The notes under the pieces: generated by a model
Databases searched by the model: none
What the model was told of the DNA's origin: nothing
The model's input: only the letters and a program-made list of their open reading frames with translations
NCBI RefSeq assembly: GCF_029892485.1
Contig: NZ_JARXVG010000001.1
Coordinates: 868,001-932,000 of the forward strand
Length of the DNA stretch: 64,000 nt
Source of the DNA: Variovorax boronicumulans
Lineage (GTDB): Bacteria > Pseudomonadota > Gammaproteobacteria > Burkholderiales > Burkholderiaceae_C
Reading direction: 5' to 3'
In this document: piece by piece, positions 30,013 to 41,253 of the stretch
How the letters are laid out: every line of letters starts with the position of its first letter
Position numbering within the stretch: position 1 is the stretch's first letter
Program-made: the position numbers and the translations under genes

Positions 30013-32249
30013 TGTTCGGCCCCCGCGCCGCCGACCGGCTCCGAGCCGCGCTGCGCATCGTGCTCAGCCACTATGTGGCGAGCGGGTTGACCGTCGCGCT
30101 CGGCCTGCTCTTCATCTCGGGGGGCGTGCACCTCTGGCTCGGCACCATCGCCGCATCGGCGGCGGCCACGGGCGTGATCGTCACCGCGCCGCCCGACCTG
30201 CCCGGCCCGCGCCGCGGCAAGTTCTTCCAGATGCTGCCGGCGCCGCTCATCGGCCTGCCGCTGTTCTTCGCGGTGCAGATGCTGCACAGCGCACCCATCC
30301 GCCTGGGCCTCCTGCTGGTGCCCGCCACCTTCATGGCCTTCCTGGCCATGGCCTGGGGCAAGCGCGGCATTCCCATCGCGATCGCGGTGATGTTCTCGAT
30401 GGTCTTCTCGATGGCCACGCCCGCGCCGGTCGACATGGCCGAGGCCATCCTGCGCACCTGGCACTTCGGGCTGGGCGCGGGCCTGTACGTGATCTGGGCC
30501 ACGCTCGCCAACCTCGCGCTCAACGGGCGTTTTCGCACCCAGTCGGTGGCCGACGTGCTGTATTCGCTGGCCGCGCTCATGCGCACCGAGGCCGGCCAGT
30601 TCACCCCGCAGGACGAAACCCGAGACATCCGCGACACCCCCGCGCCGGTGCTGGGCCAGCTGCTGCGTGAACAGGCCGCGCTCGCCGACCAGTTGCAGGC
30701 CACGCGCGACATCGTGCTCGAATCGCCCCGCACGCCGCGGCGCCAGCGCCTGGCCGCCATGCTGGTGATCGTGCTCGAGATGCGCGACCAGCTGCTCGCC
30801 AGCGAGCTCGACCTCGACGCCCTTCGCGCCCATCCCGCGCACGCCGACGCATTGATCGACATGCGCCGCGTGCTCGAAGAGCTGTCCGACGAAACCGTCG
30901 CGCTCGCGGACGCGCTCATGATGCGGCGCCACCCCGAGCCGGTGACCGATCGCCGCCCTCGCCTGGCGGCGATCCACGTCTCGGCCGACGACGAGCTGCA
31001 CCACGGCCAGCCCGGCCCCACGGCAGCAATGCTCGCGCGCGGCCTCGCGAGCCGCATCGGCCACATCAACGACGAAGTGCTGCGCCTGTCGGCCATGGCG
31101 CGCGGCGATGCCGAGCCCAATCTCGCCGTGGTGCGCGCCAACTGGCAGCTCTTCGTGAGCCCGACCGACTGGTCGTGGCGCCCCTTCTTCACGCTGTGGC
31201 GCTGGGACCAGCCGCCGCTGCGCCACGCGATCCGCGCGGCACTCGCCATCGCGGCCGGCTATGCCATCGCGGTGTCGATGCCCTGGGGCTCGCACGATTA
31301 CTGGATCCTGCTGACCATCGTGGTGGTGCTGCGCGGCAGCCTTTCGCAGACGCTGGAGCGGCGCAACGCCCGTGTCGCCGGCACGCTGCTGGGCTGCGTG
31401 CTCGCGGTGGGGCTGCTCTCGGCGCACCCTTCGGCGCTGTGGCTGCTGGTCATCGTGACCGTCGCACAGGCCATTGCCCACAGCTTCGCGGTGCGGCGCT
31501 ACCTCATCACCGCAGTGGCTGCGACCGTGCTCGGCCTCGTGCAGGCGCACATGCTGAACACCGGCACCGCGCCCATCTTCGCGCTGTTCGAGCGCATCGC
31601 CGACACGCTCATCGGCGCCGCGCTCGCCTGGGGCTTCTGCTACGTGCTGCCCTCGTGGGAGCGCACGCAGATCCCCGCGCTGGTGGCGCGCGTGCTCACC
31701 GCGCAGGCCCGGCATGCGCGCCTGGCGCTGGGCCTCGGCCAGCTGCAGGCCATCGACAGCAGCCCCGAGCTCGAATGGCGGCTCGCGCGCCGCGAAGCCT
31801 TCGACAGCCTTTCGGCTTTGGTGCAGGCCACGCAGCGATCGCTCTCCGAGCCGCGCGCGGTGCAGCCGCCGCTGGAGCCGCTCGAACACCTGCAGGCCCA
31901 CAGCTATCAGATGCTCGCCCAGTTGAGCGCGGTGAAATCGATGCTCGTGCTGCGGCGCGACCGTCTCACGCCGGGCGAGGTCGAAGGCCCGCTCGCGCGC
32001 ACCGCGCAGCGCATCGAGGCCGCCATCGGAACCACCCCGACCACCGGCCCCTCTCAACCCGAGAGCCAGGGATCGACCGGCGTGGGCGGCCCCATTCCCC
32101 TGCCCGACCCGTTCGACAACGACATCAGCCCCTGGCTGCTGCGCCGCCTCGACCTCGCGACGGCCCTTTCCACGCAGCTGCGCGACGACGCGGCGCGAAT
32201 CCTTCAACACCTGAACGAGACAACAGAAACAGCGACCACCACCGCCTGA
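30012..32249 (+). CDS. FUSC family inner-membrane protein (YccS/YhfK-like)
   Basis: This 745-residue membrane protein belongs to the fusaric acid resistance/aromatic exporter class. It has two blocks of about five to six membrane helices (residues about 20-170 and 405-545) separated and followed by long cytosolic helical regions. The second block, RAALAIAAGYAIAVSMPWGSHDYWILLTIVVVLR, is typical of FUSC_2 proteins. The ATG at 30012 overlaps the suhB stop and its own stop overlaps the MscS start, both as TGATG. The substrate is unknown; such proteins export aromatic acids or similar amphiphiles. Confidence 0.87.
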   Translation: MFGPRAADRLRAALRIVLSHYVASGLTVALGLLFISGGVHLWLGTIAASAAATGVIVTAPPDLPGPRRGKFFQMLPAPLIGLPLFFAVQMLHSAPIRLGLLLVPATFMAFLAMAWGKRGIPIAIAVMFSMVFSMATPAPVDMAEAILRTWHFGLGAGLYVIWATLANLALNGRFRTQSVADVLYSLAALMRTEAGQFTPQDETRDIRDTPAPVLGQLLREQAALADQLQATRDIVLESPRTPRRQRLAAMLVIVLEMRDQLLASELDLDALRAHPAHADALIDMRRVLEELSDETVALADALMMRRHPEPVTDRRPRLAAIHVSADDELHHGQPGPTAAMLARGLASRIGHINDEVLRLSAMARGDAEPNLAVVRANWQLFVSPTDWSWRPFFTLWRWDQPPLRHAIRAALAIAAGYAIAVSMPWGSHDYWILLTIVVVLRGSLSQTLERRNARVAGTLLGCVLAVGLLSAHPSALWLLVIVTVAQAIAHSFAVRRYLITAVAATVLGLVQAHMLNTGTAPIFALFERIADTLIGAALAWGFCYVLPSWERTQIPALVARVLTAQARHARLALGLGQLQAIDSSPELEWRLARREAFDSLSALVQATQRSLSEPRAVQPPLEPLEHLQAHSYQMLAQLSAVKSMLVLRRDRLTPGEVEGPLARTAQRIEAAIGTTPTTGPSQPESQGSTGVGGPIPLPDPFDNDISPWLLRRLDLATALSTQLRDDAARILQHLNETTETATTTA

Positions 32250-33313
32250 TGACCCGAGAGATTCTTGCCCACCCCTGGTTCGGCACCTGGCTTGCCGTCC
32301 TCATCGCCGTCCCGCTCGCTCTTCTGGTCCACCGCATCGGCGGGCTCGTTCTCAGGCGCATCACGCGGCCCGCGCCCGCGGTGCATGCGATGGTCGTCAA
32401 CTGCCAGTCGCCCGCGCGGCTGGTGCTGCCGCTGGTGGCGCTGCTGCTGGTGTTCCAGGCCGCCCCCGACGACCTGCGCTTCATCGCCAGCGTGCGGCAC
32501 CTGAACGGCCTCCTGCTCATTGCCGCCGCCACCTGGCTCATCGTGCGCGCCATCAGCGGTTTCGCCGACGGCGTGCTGGCGCAGCATCCCTCCGACGTGG
32601 CCGACAACCTGCAGGCGCGCCGCGTGCTCACGCAGACCCGCGTGCTCGCGCGCACCGCCATGTCGGTGGTCATCGTGGCCGGCGGCGCGATGATGCTCAT
32701 GACCTTTCCGGGCGCGCGCCAGGTGGGCGCAAGCCTCCTGGCCTCGGCGGGCGTGATCGGCATCGTGGCCGGCCTTGCGGCCAAGCCGGTGTTCAGCAAC
32801 CTCATCGCGGGCCTGCAGATCGCGCTGGCGCAGCCGATCCGCATCGACGACGTGCTGGTGGTCGAGGGCGAATGGGGCCGCGTCGAAGAGATCACCGGCA
32901 CCTTCGTGGTGTTGAAGATCTGGGACGAACGGCGCCTCATCTTGCCGCTCAGCTACTTCATCGAGAAACCGTTCCAGAACTGGACGCGCCATTCGGCGCA
33001 ACTGCTCGGCTCGGTGTTCATCTACCTGGACTACGGCATGCCCCTCGCGCCGCTGCGCGCGGAGGTGGAGCGCATCGTGAAAGCCGCGCCCGAATGGGAC
33101 GGACGCTTCTTCAACCTGCGCGTGACCGACACCACCGAGCGCACCATGCAGGTCCGCGTGCTCTGCACCGCCGCCACCTCGGGCCTGGCCTTCGACCTGC
33201 GCTGCAGCGTGCGCGAGGGGCTCATCGAATTCATGCAGCGCGAGTACCCGCAGTTCCTGCCGAAGATGCGCATCGAGGCCGATCCGGCGATGGCCGCCGC
33301 CGCACCCACCTGA
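32249..33313 (+). CDS. Mechanosensitive ion channel (MscS family)
   Basis: This 354-residue protein has four N-terminal helices. A pore-lining TM3 carries the Gly/Ala-rich pattern LLASAGVIGIVAGLAAKPVFSNLIAGLQIALAQP-like (residues about 150-190), then the beta domain starts DVLVVEGEWGRVEEITGTFVVLKIWDERR. It opens under membrane tension to release solutes. Its ATG overlaps the FUSC stop, so it is the third cistron of suhB-FUSC-MscS. It belongs to the YnaI/YbdG-like size class. Confidence 0.92.
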   Translation: MTREILAHPWFGTWLAVLIAVPLALLVHRIGGLVLRRITRPAPAVHAMVVNCQSPARLVLPLVALLLVFQAAPDDLRFIASVRHLNGLLLIAAATWLIVRAISGFADGVLAQHPSDVADNLQARRVLTQTRVLARTAMSVVIVAGGAMMLMTFPGARQVGASLLASAGVIGIVAGLAAKPVFSNLIAGLQIALAQPIRIDDVLVVEGEWGRVEEITGTFVVLKIWDERRLILPLSYFIEKPFQNWTRHSAQLLGSVFIYLDYGMPLAPLRAEVERIVKAAPEWDGRFFNLRVTDTTERTMQVRVLCTAATSGLAFDLRCSVREGLIEFMQREYPQFLPKMRIEADPAMAAAAPT

Positions 33314-33368
33314 CACCGATTTCCGAAGGTTCGCAGGCGGCTTGAGCCCGCCGGTGCGACGTGGCACG

Positions 33369-33845
33369 ATGCCGCGGATGACCGGCAGACCCACCGAAGC
33401 GCAGCAACTGCGCGACCTCACCACGCTGCGCCGCGTGCGCGACCGCATCGACCGCGAGTACACGCAACCGCTGGACGTCGAGACGCTCGCGCGCGACGCG
33501 GGCATGTCGGCCGGCCACCTGAGTCGCCAGTTCCGCATCGCCTACGGCGAGCCGCCCTACTCCTATCTCATGACACGGCGCGTCGAGCGCGCGATGGCAC
33601 TGCTGCGGCGCGGCGACATGAGCGTGACCGAGGTGTGCTTTGCGGTCGGCTGCGGGTCGCTGGGCACCTTCACCACGCGCTTTACCGAACTCGTCGGCGT
33701 GCCGCCCGGCGTCTACCGCCGGCAGGACGCCAACACCACCGAGGGCATCCCATCGTGCGTGGCGCGGCAGGTGACGCGACCGATCAGGAATCGAGAAGCG
33801 CCGGAGCCCCGTCCGGAACTAGCATCGCGGCCCGAACCCACTTAG
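33369..33845 (+). CDS. Short AraC-type helix-turn-helix regulator
   Basis: This 158-residue protein is little more than the double helix-turn-helix of AraC proteins (residues about 20-120; DAGMSAGHLSRQFRIAYGEPP and VTEVCFAVGCGSLGTFTTRFTE). It has a basic tail and no effector domain. Starts at 33369 and 33378 are both possible, neither with a clear ribosome site. It is 10 bp before the VOC gene and the first gene of a three-gene cassette. It may read its signal through the neighbouring VOC protein or be controlled by its level; this is inference. Confidence 0.88.
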   Translation: MPRMTGRPTEAQQLRDLTTLRRVRDRIDREYTQPLDVETLARDAGMSAGHLSRQFRIAYGEPPYSYLMTRRVERAMALLRRGDMSVTEVCFAVGCGSLGTFTTRFTELVGVPPGVYRRQDANTTEGIPSCVARQVTRPIRNREAPEPRPELASRPEPT

Positions 33846-33855
33846 CAACACCGCC

Positions 33856-34266
33856 ATGGACATCACCATCCACTCGACCTTCCTTCCCCACACCGACGCG
33901 GACACCTCGCTGGCCTTCTACCGCGACACCCTCGGCTTCGAGATCCGCAACGACGTGGGCTACGGCGGCATGCGCTGGATCACCGTCGGCCCCGTGGGCC
34001 AGCCCGGCGTTTCGATCGTGCTGTATCCGCCGGCCGCCACGCCCGGCATCACCGACGACGAGCGCCGCACCATCGCCCAGATGATGGCCAAGGGCACCTA
34101 CGCCACGATGCTGCTGGCCACCAAGGACCTGGAGGGCGCCTTCGCGAAGCTGCAGGCCGGCAAGGCCGAGATCGTCGAGGAGCCGACCGACCAGCCCTAC
34201 GGCGTTCGCGACTGCGCGGTGCGCGATCCGGCGGGCAACATGCTGCGCATCCAGCAGCTGCGCTGA
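33856..34266 (+). CDS. VOC (glyoxalase/bleomycin-resistance fold) protein
   Basis: This 136-residue single-domain VOC protein shows the paired beta-alpha-beta-beta-beta modules: SLAFYRDTLGFEIRNDVGYGGMRW and, in the second half, VEEPTDQPYGVRDCAVRDPAGNMLRIQQ with the metal-site Glu/His positions partly kept. Members bind small drugs or do metal-dependent chemistry. It sits between the short AraC regulator and the UvrA paralogue, in the same direction. From memory, close relatives in Actinobacteria stand beside the same AraC-type gene; this was not checked by a search. Confidence 0.9.
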   Translation: MDITIHSTFLPHTDADTSLAFYRDTLGFEIRNDVGYGGMRWITVGPVGQPGVSIVLYPPAATPGITDDERRTIAQMMAKGTYATMLLATKDLEGAFAKLQAGKAEIVEEPTDQPYGVRDCAVRDPAGNMLRIQQLR

Positions 34267-34294
34267 CCCACGACAGGAAAACGATGGAGACCCG

Positions 34295-36685
<2,391 letters not shown>

Positions 36686-36691
36686 TTCGAC

Positions 36692-37354
36692 TCAGGCGAC
36701 GGCCTTGCGCCCCGGGTCCGTCACGGGAAAGCCGCCGTGCACTTCGAGCAGGCGCACCAGCGCTTCGGAGCTGTGCGCCTTGGCCCAGTCCTTTTCGGAA
36801 TCGGTGATGCCGACCACATGCAGGAAGTCGAACTTGCCCGAGGCCAACTGCGCCGTGGCCGGGTAGTGCTTCGGTTCTGCCAGCACCACGTTGCGCAGGC
36901 CCACGGCGCCCTTCTCGCGGACCACCTCGCCCATCGGAATCCGGTCGCCGTAGTCGAGCAGCGGCTTGTCTTCTCCGAACTGCCCGTGTGCGAGCAGGAC
37001 ATTGAAGGCCAGCATCCGGCGCAGGAGCTTGATGGCCCACTGGTCCTTGGGCTGCGTGCGCACCTCGATGACCAGTTCGGAACCGAGCCAAGAACAGGCT
37101 TCGGTGTCGTACTCGGCCGGCTCCGTTTCCCAGGGGGTCGATCCACCCGAGGTGACGTAGAGCCATGAGTTGCGCGTGGGTGTGGGCTCGAACTCGAACA
37201 CGCCCAGGTGCAGCCAGGCCGGGTCGATGTCCTCGGCGCCGAGCGACGAGAAGACCTCGAAGTCCAGCACGTAGATGCCGCTGCGCTTTTCGCCGAACAG
37301 CTGTGGGTAAAGCGTTTCCTCGCGGTACGCCCAGACTTCTTCCATGGAACTCAT
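36692..37354 (-). CDS. Suppressor-of-fused (SUFU) domain protein
   Basis: This 220-residue soluble protein matches the bacterial SUFU domain: YVLDFEVFSSLGAEDIDPAWLHLGVFEFEPT in the first third, then GGSTPWETEP, GLGSELVIEV-like and FDFLHVVGITDSEKDWAKAHSS near the end. In bacteria this domain is often found as an immunity protein of polymorphic toxins; its role here is unknown. No toxin gene is adjacent. It converges with the UvrA paralogue, 6 bp apart. Confidence 0.85.
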   Translation of the reverse strand: MSSMEEVWAYREETLYPQLFGEKRSGIYVLDFEVFSSLGAEDIDPAWLHLGVFEFEPTPTRNSWLYVTSGGSTPWETEPAEYDTEACSWLGSELVIEVRTQPKDQWAIKLLRRMLAFNVLLAHGQFGEDKPLLDYGDRIPMGEVVREKGAVGLRNVVLAEPKHYPATAQLASGKFDFLHVVGITDSEKDWAKAHSSEALVRLLEVHGGFPVTDPGRKAVA

Positions 37355-37510
37355 CGGCTTCTCCTTCTCGTCGGTGTATCTGCGCCGCCGGGAGCATAAG
37401 CGTGAGACCCGACAGACGCCACCCGCCTAAAGGACTAGAGTGGTCCGACGCGGGAGTCTTCCTGCGCATCCGTTCAAAAGGAATCTCCTTGACACACACG
37501 AAGCCACGCC

Positions 37511-37765
37511 ATGGCTGACGCCCCCTTCTTCCACGACGCTTCGGGCACGGTCAGGTTTTCGGTGACGGTGGAGGGCCAGGACGTGAATGCGAGCATCGGA
37601 AGGGAAGTCCTGCGCTACCACTACCGCACCGCCGAAAACGCCGACCCGCTCGCCACCTACGGCCTGCACATCGAGGAGTTCGATGCGGCCGTGCGGCGCC
37701 GGCTGGCAGCGGGCTCCACGGCGCCCATCATGCTGCGCGAGAACGACCTGCACGCTCCCGCATAA
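37511..37765 (+). CDS. Small DUF1488-like protein
   Basis: This 84-residue soluble protein (MADAPFFHDASGTVRFSVTV at the start, VNASIGREVLRYHYRT in the middle) resembles DUF1488 proteins in size and layout: an N-terminal beta pair followed by a helix with 'I..E.L..H' spacing. The family has no assigned function. It lies 48 bp before the YoaK-like gene on the same strand. The call is by resemblance only. Confidence 0.6.
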   Translation: MADAPFFHDASGTVRFSVTVEGQDVNASIGREVLRYHYRTAENADPLATYGLHIEEFDAAVRRRLAAGSTAPIMLRENDLHAPA

Positions 37766-37812
37766 ACAGCGCGGGCGGACAATAGGCGCCAGGCCCACGC
37801 GGCCACTCCCCC

Positions 37813-38580
37813 ATGCTAAGACTGCGCTTCCTCACCAGCCGGCACCGTGCGCCCTCGACCAACAGGGCGCTGGGCCTGCTGCTGGCCTTCAACGCCGGTG
37901 CGGTGAATGCCGGCGGGTTCCTGGTGCTGCACATGTACACCTCGTACATGACCGGGTTCGCCTCGCAGCTGGCCGACGGGCTGGTGCTGGGCAACACCCG
38001 GCTGCTGCTCAATGCGCTGGGGGCCGTGCTGGCCTTTGTCTCGGGCGCGGCCGTGTGCGCCGTGCTGGTGCACTGGGGCCGGCAGCATCGGCTGCACAGC
38101 GTGTATGCGCTGCCGCTGCTGCTCGAAGCCGCGCTGATGCTCCCCTTCGGCCTCATGGGCGCCGTCACGCTCACCTGGGCCACGCCGTTCGCGGTGCCGC
38201 TCACCGTGCTGCTGCTCTCCTTCATCATGGGCCTGCAGAACGCGGTCGCCTCCAAGACCTCCGGAGGCAGCATCCGCACCACGCACATGACCGGCAACAT
38301 CACCGACCTGGGGATGGAGATCGGCAAGCTGCTCTACTGGAACAGGAAGTCGGCCCTCGCCCCCGCTTCGACAGTGCACCACGACCGCAGCCGCATGCGC
38401 AGGGCCGCCGGGCTCATAGGCATGTTCGTGCTTGGCGGGGTCGTGGGCGCGCTGGGGTTCAAGCACGTGGGGTTCGTGTGCGTGGTGCCGCTGGCCGCGC
38501 TGCTGCTGGCGCTGTCGGTGCCGCCGTTCATGCGCGACCTGCCGCGCAGCGGATTGAGATTCGGCAAGGCGAGCAGCTAG
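37813..38580 (+). CDS. YoaK family membrane protein (DUF1275)
   Basis: This 255-residue protein has six hydrophobic segments. The DUF1275 patterns are LAFNAGAVNAGGFLVL (TM1) with YTSYMTGFASQLADGL, and LLLSFIMGLQNAVASKTSGGSIRTTHMTGNITDLGMEIG-like in the middle. The family is uncharacterised; members are small permease-like proteins. Its stop codon overlaps that of the converging MarR gene by 3 bp at CTAG (38577-38580). Confidence 0.9.
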   Translation: MLRLRFLTSRHRAPSTNRALGLLLAFNAGAVNAGGFLVLHMYTSYMTGFASQLADGLVLGNTRLLLNALGAVLAFVSGAAVCAVLVHWGRQHRLHSVYALPLLLEAALMLPFGLMGAVTLTWATPFAVPLTVLLLSFIMGLQNAVASKTSGGSIRTTHMTGNITDLGMEIGKLLYWNRKSALAPASTVHHDRSRMRRAAGLIGMFVLGGVVGALGFKHVGFVCVVPLAALLLALSVPPFMRDLPRSGLRFGKASS

Positions 38581-39116
38581 CGTGCCGTTCCGGAGCGCGG
38601 GGAATCCGCGCCCGCACCGCGCCGCCCCCGATCCGCCTTGGGCAGCACCGCCTCCTGCACCATCCGCTCGGCCCTTGCCTGCAGCAGGTCCAGCGAGGCA
38701 TCGAAGCGCGCCGCACCGTCCGCATCCAGCGCGCCCATCAGGTCGCCATTGATCTTCGTGACCAGCGGAAAGAGCTCGTCGTATAGCGCCTGCCCCGCTT
38801 CGGTCAGGCCCAGCAGCACCTGCCGCCGATCTCCCGCCTTGGCCACGCGCGAGATCAACTGCTTGGCAACCAGCGAGCCCACTGCCTTCGAGGTGCGCGC
38901 CCGGTCCAGTTGCGCATGCTCGGCCAGTTGCGACGAGCCCAGCTCCCCACGGCTCGCCAGCACCGCAATGAGCCGCCATTCGCGCCGCGTGATGCCGAAA
39001 CGCCCTTCGCACAGCCGGATCACCATGCTCCCCGCCACGGCCAGCAGCCGCGAGAGCCGGTACAGCAACAGGTCGTCCAGCGGGCGGCGGGGCGCGGTGG
39101 CAACAGCTGTAGGCAT
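38577..39116 (-). CDS. MarR family regulator
   Basis: This 179-residue winged-helix regulator has the recognition part QLAEHAQLDRARTSKAVGSLVAKQLISRV and the wing DRRQVLLGLTEAG. It faces two Bug-type binding-protein genes and a sulfatase, with two palindromes in the 92-bp gap (39139-39175). It is likely a repressor of that unit, released by an aromatic or sulfated ligand. The C-terminus is a short Arg/Gly-rich tail. Confidence 0.9.
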   Translation of the reverse strand: MPTAVATAPRRPLDDLLLYRLSRLLAVAGSMVIRLCEGRFGITRREWRLIAVLASRGELGSSQLAEHAQLDRARTSKAVGSLVAKQLISRVAKAGDRRQVLLGLTEAGQALYDELFPLVTKINGDLMGALDADGAARFDASLDLLQARAERMVQEAVLPKADRGRRGAGADSPRSGTAR

Positions 39117-39138
39117 CTCGGGTTAGTCCGGGGGATGG

Positions 39139-39175
39139 TTGATTAGATCAATCGACTGTAGCGTCTCTACAGTCG
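39139..39175. promoter_or_regulatory. MarR operator candidates (two dyads)
   Basis: TTGAT-N3-ATCAA (39139-39151) is followed directly by CGACTGTAG-N5-CTACAGTCG (39153-39175), a perfect 9-bp inverted repeat. Both are between the divergent marR-type gene (starts 39116) and the first Bug gene (starts 39209). One or both should be the MarR binding site. Confidence 0.7.
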
Positions 39176-39208
39176 TTCGCTAACGACCGAGGATCCGGAG
39201 ATTCGCCC

Positions 39209-40204
39209 ATGCCCTGCACCACCGTAGACCGCCGCCGCGCACTCGCTGCCCTGGGAAGGCTGGCCCTCGGCCCGCTTGCACCGCTCGCGCACGCCCAGCA
39301 GGGCTGGGCGCCCGGCCAGCCCATCAAGGTGCTGATCGGCGTGCCCGCCGGCGGCACGCAGGACGTGCTGACCCGCGCCATTGCGCAGCAGGTGCGCGAT
39401 TCGCTCGGCCCGCTCATCATCGACAACCGCTCCGGCGCGGCGGGCCGCATCGCGGTCGAGGCGGTGAAGACCGCGCCGCCCGATGGCCACACCCTGCTGC
39501 TCGGCACGGCCAGCATGATGACCATGTTTCCGAGCGCGTACCGCAACCTCTCGTACGACCCGGTGAAGGACTTCATTCCGCTCATCAACGCCGCCCGCTT
39601 CGAACTGGCGCTCACCGTGCACAAGGACGTGCCGGCCAACACGCTCCCCGAATTCATCACCTGGGCCAGGGCGCAGGGCGACAAGCTCAGCTTCGGCTCC
39701 TACGGCGCGGGCACGCCCTCGCACTTTCTCGGCGAAATGCTCAACCGCGCGGCCGGCCTGAAGATGGTGCACGTGCCCTACCGCGGCTCCACGCCCGCGC
39801 GGCAGGACGTGATGGGCAGCACCGTGCCCGTGTACTTCGACACCGTCGGCGGCGCGCAGCAGATGCTGCCCTCGGGCCGCGTGAAGGTGCTGGCCACCAG
39901 CGGCGAGAAGCGCTCGCCGCTCATGCCCAACCTGCCGTGCTTCGTGGAGGCCGGCTACAAGGACGTGGTCGCGACCGCGTGGTTCGCCTACTACGCACCG
40001 CTCAAGACGCCGCCAGCCATCGTCGACAAGCTGCGCGCCGAACTCACCCGCGCCGTCAACATGCGCGAAGTGCGCCAGCTCTTGCTGCAGAACGGGATGT
40101 ACCCCCTTGCCGACGGCAGCGAGGCGCTTCTGAAGACCATGCGCGAAGACACGACACGCTGGGCCGGCATCATGAAGGCCGTGAATTTCCAGGCGAACGA
40201 CTGA
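39209..40204 (+). CDS. Bug family (TctC) tripartite tricarboxylate binding protein 1
   Basis: This is a 331-residue periplasmic binding protein. The N-terminus has a Tat-like DRRRALAALG motif and a signal cleavage near AHAQ. The Bug core follows (VLIGVPAGGTQDVLTRAIAQ, IIDNRSGAAGRIAVEAV and HVPYRGSTPARQDVMG). These proteins bind carboxylates or aromatic acids and usually serve TctAB, which is not encoded here. It begins the unit Bug-Bug-sulfatase, 27 bp before the second Bug gene. Confidence 0.93.
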   Translation: MPCTTVDRRRALAALGRLALGPLAPLAHAQQGWAPGQPIKVLIGVPAGGTQDVLTRAIAQQVRDSLGPLIIDNRSGAAGRIAVEAVKTAPPDGHTLLLGTASMMTMFPSAYRNLSYDPVKDFIPLINAARFELALTVHKDVPANTLPEFITWARAQGDKLSFGSYGAGTPSHFLGEMLNRAAGLKMVHVPYRGSTPARQDVMGSTVPVYFDTVGGAQQMLPSGRVKVLATSGEKRSPLMPNLPCFVEAGYKDVVATAWFAYYAPLKTPPAIVDKLRAELTRAVNMREVRQLLLQNGMYPLADGSEALLKTMREDTTRWAGIMKAVNFQAND

Positions 40205-40231
40205 ACGACCGAACGAGGAGGAACCCACACC

Positions 40232-41239
40232 ATGCTGAACCCGAACCAACCCACCACCCGACCCATCACCCGCCGCCTTGCCGGCCTGCTGGCCGCCGCC
40301 GGGCTCATGGCGTCCGTCGCCACGCTGCCCACCGCCGCCAACGCGCAGAAGCTCGAGACGCCCCTGCACATCGTCGTCGGCTACGCCCCCGGCGGCGCCA
40401 CCGATCGCGTGGCGCGCATCGTCGGCGAGAAGCTCGGCACCAGGCTGGGCGTGCCCGTCATCGTCGACAACAAGCCCGGCGCGGGCGGACGGCTGGCGGC
40501 CCAGCAGGTCAAGCTCACGCCCGCCAACCAGAACGTGCTGATGCTCGCCAATCCCGCGGTGATGGTGGTGGCGCCCCTGGTCTTCAAGGACAACAACTAC
40601 GACGCCGAGCGCGACTTCGTGCCCGTGTCGCACGTCAACGCCTACGACTTCGCGCTGGCCGTGTCGCCCCACCTGCCGGTGCGCGAACTGCCCCACCTGC
40701 TCGCCTGGATGCGCGCCAACCCGCTGCAGGCCAACGTCGGCGTGCCGGCCACGGGCAGCCTGCCGCACTTTTTCGGCCTGATGGTCGGCGAGAAGGCCAA
40801 GGTTCAGACGCAGGTGATCGGCTACCGCGGCTCCGCCCCGCTGCTCAACGACCTGATTGGTGGCCAGGTGCCCATTGCCGTGGACACCGAAGACGTCGTC
40901 CTGCCGCAGCACAACGCGGGCAAGCTGCGCATCCTGGCGCTCTCGGGCGAGAAGCGCTCGCCCTTCGCGCCGAACATCCCGACCTTCAAGGAAGCGGGCC
41001 TGGACCTTTCCGCCACCGGCTGGAACACCTTCTTCGCGCCCGCCACCATGCCCAAGGACAAGGTCGAGCACCTGGCCAACGCGATCCGCGAAGTCATGCA
41101 GGACCCGGACACCCAACGCAAGTTCAAGGACTCGGGCATGACGCCCGTGGTGAGCACGCAGGCGCAGACCGCCGCGATGCTCAAGGCCTACAAGACGCAA
41201 TGGGCACCCGTGGTGCAGAAGTCCGGCTACCAGCCTTGA
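40232..41239 (+). CDS. Bug family (TctC) binding protein 2
   Basis: This 335-residue binding protein starts at the ATG at 40232 after a GAGGAGGAA ribosome site. It has a Sec signal peptide ending ANAQ and the same Bug features as its neighbour (VVGYAPGGATDRVARIVGEK, VIVDNKPGAGGRLAAQQV and VIGYRGSAPLLNDLIGG). Two different binding proteins in tandem suggest related ligands or one sensor and one transporter. The two are diverged along the whole length, so this is not a recent duplication. Confidence 0.93.
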   Translation: MLNPNQPTTRPITRRLAGLLAAAGLMASVATLPTAANAQKLETPLHIVVGYAPGGATDRVARIVGEKLGTRLGVPVIVDNKPGAGGRLAAQQVKLTPANQNVLMLANPAVMVVAPLVFKDNNYDAERDFVPVSHVNAYDFALAVSPHLPVRELPHLLAWMRANPLQANVGVPATGSLPHFFGLMVGEKAKVQTQVIGYRGSAPLLNDLIGGQVPIAVDTEDVVLPQHNAGKLRILALSGEKRSPFAPNIPTFKEAGLDLSATGWNTFFAPATMPKDKVEHLANAIREVMQDPDTQRKFKDSGMTPVVSTQAQTAAMLKAYKTQWAPVVQKSGYQP

Positions 41240-41253
41240 GCCTCCACAGAGAC

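Noticed and set aside
36692..37354. SUFU gene as part of a toxin-immunity operon
   Set aside because: No secreted toxin, RHS core or secretion gene lies next to it; the neighbours are a converging UvrA paralogue and a small DUF protein.
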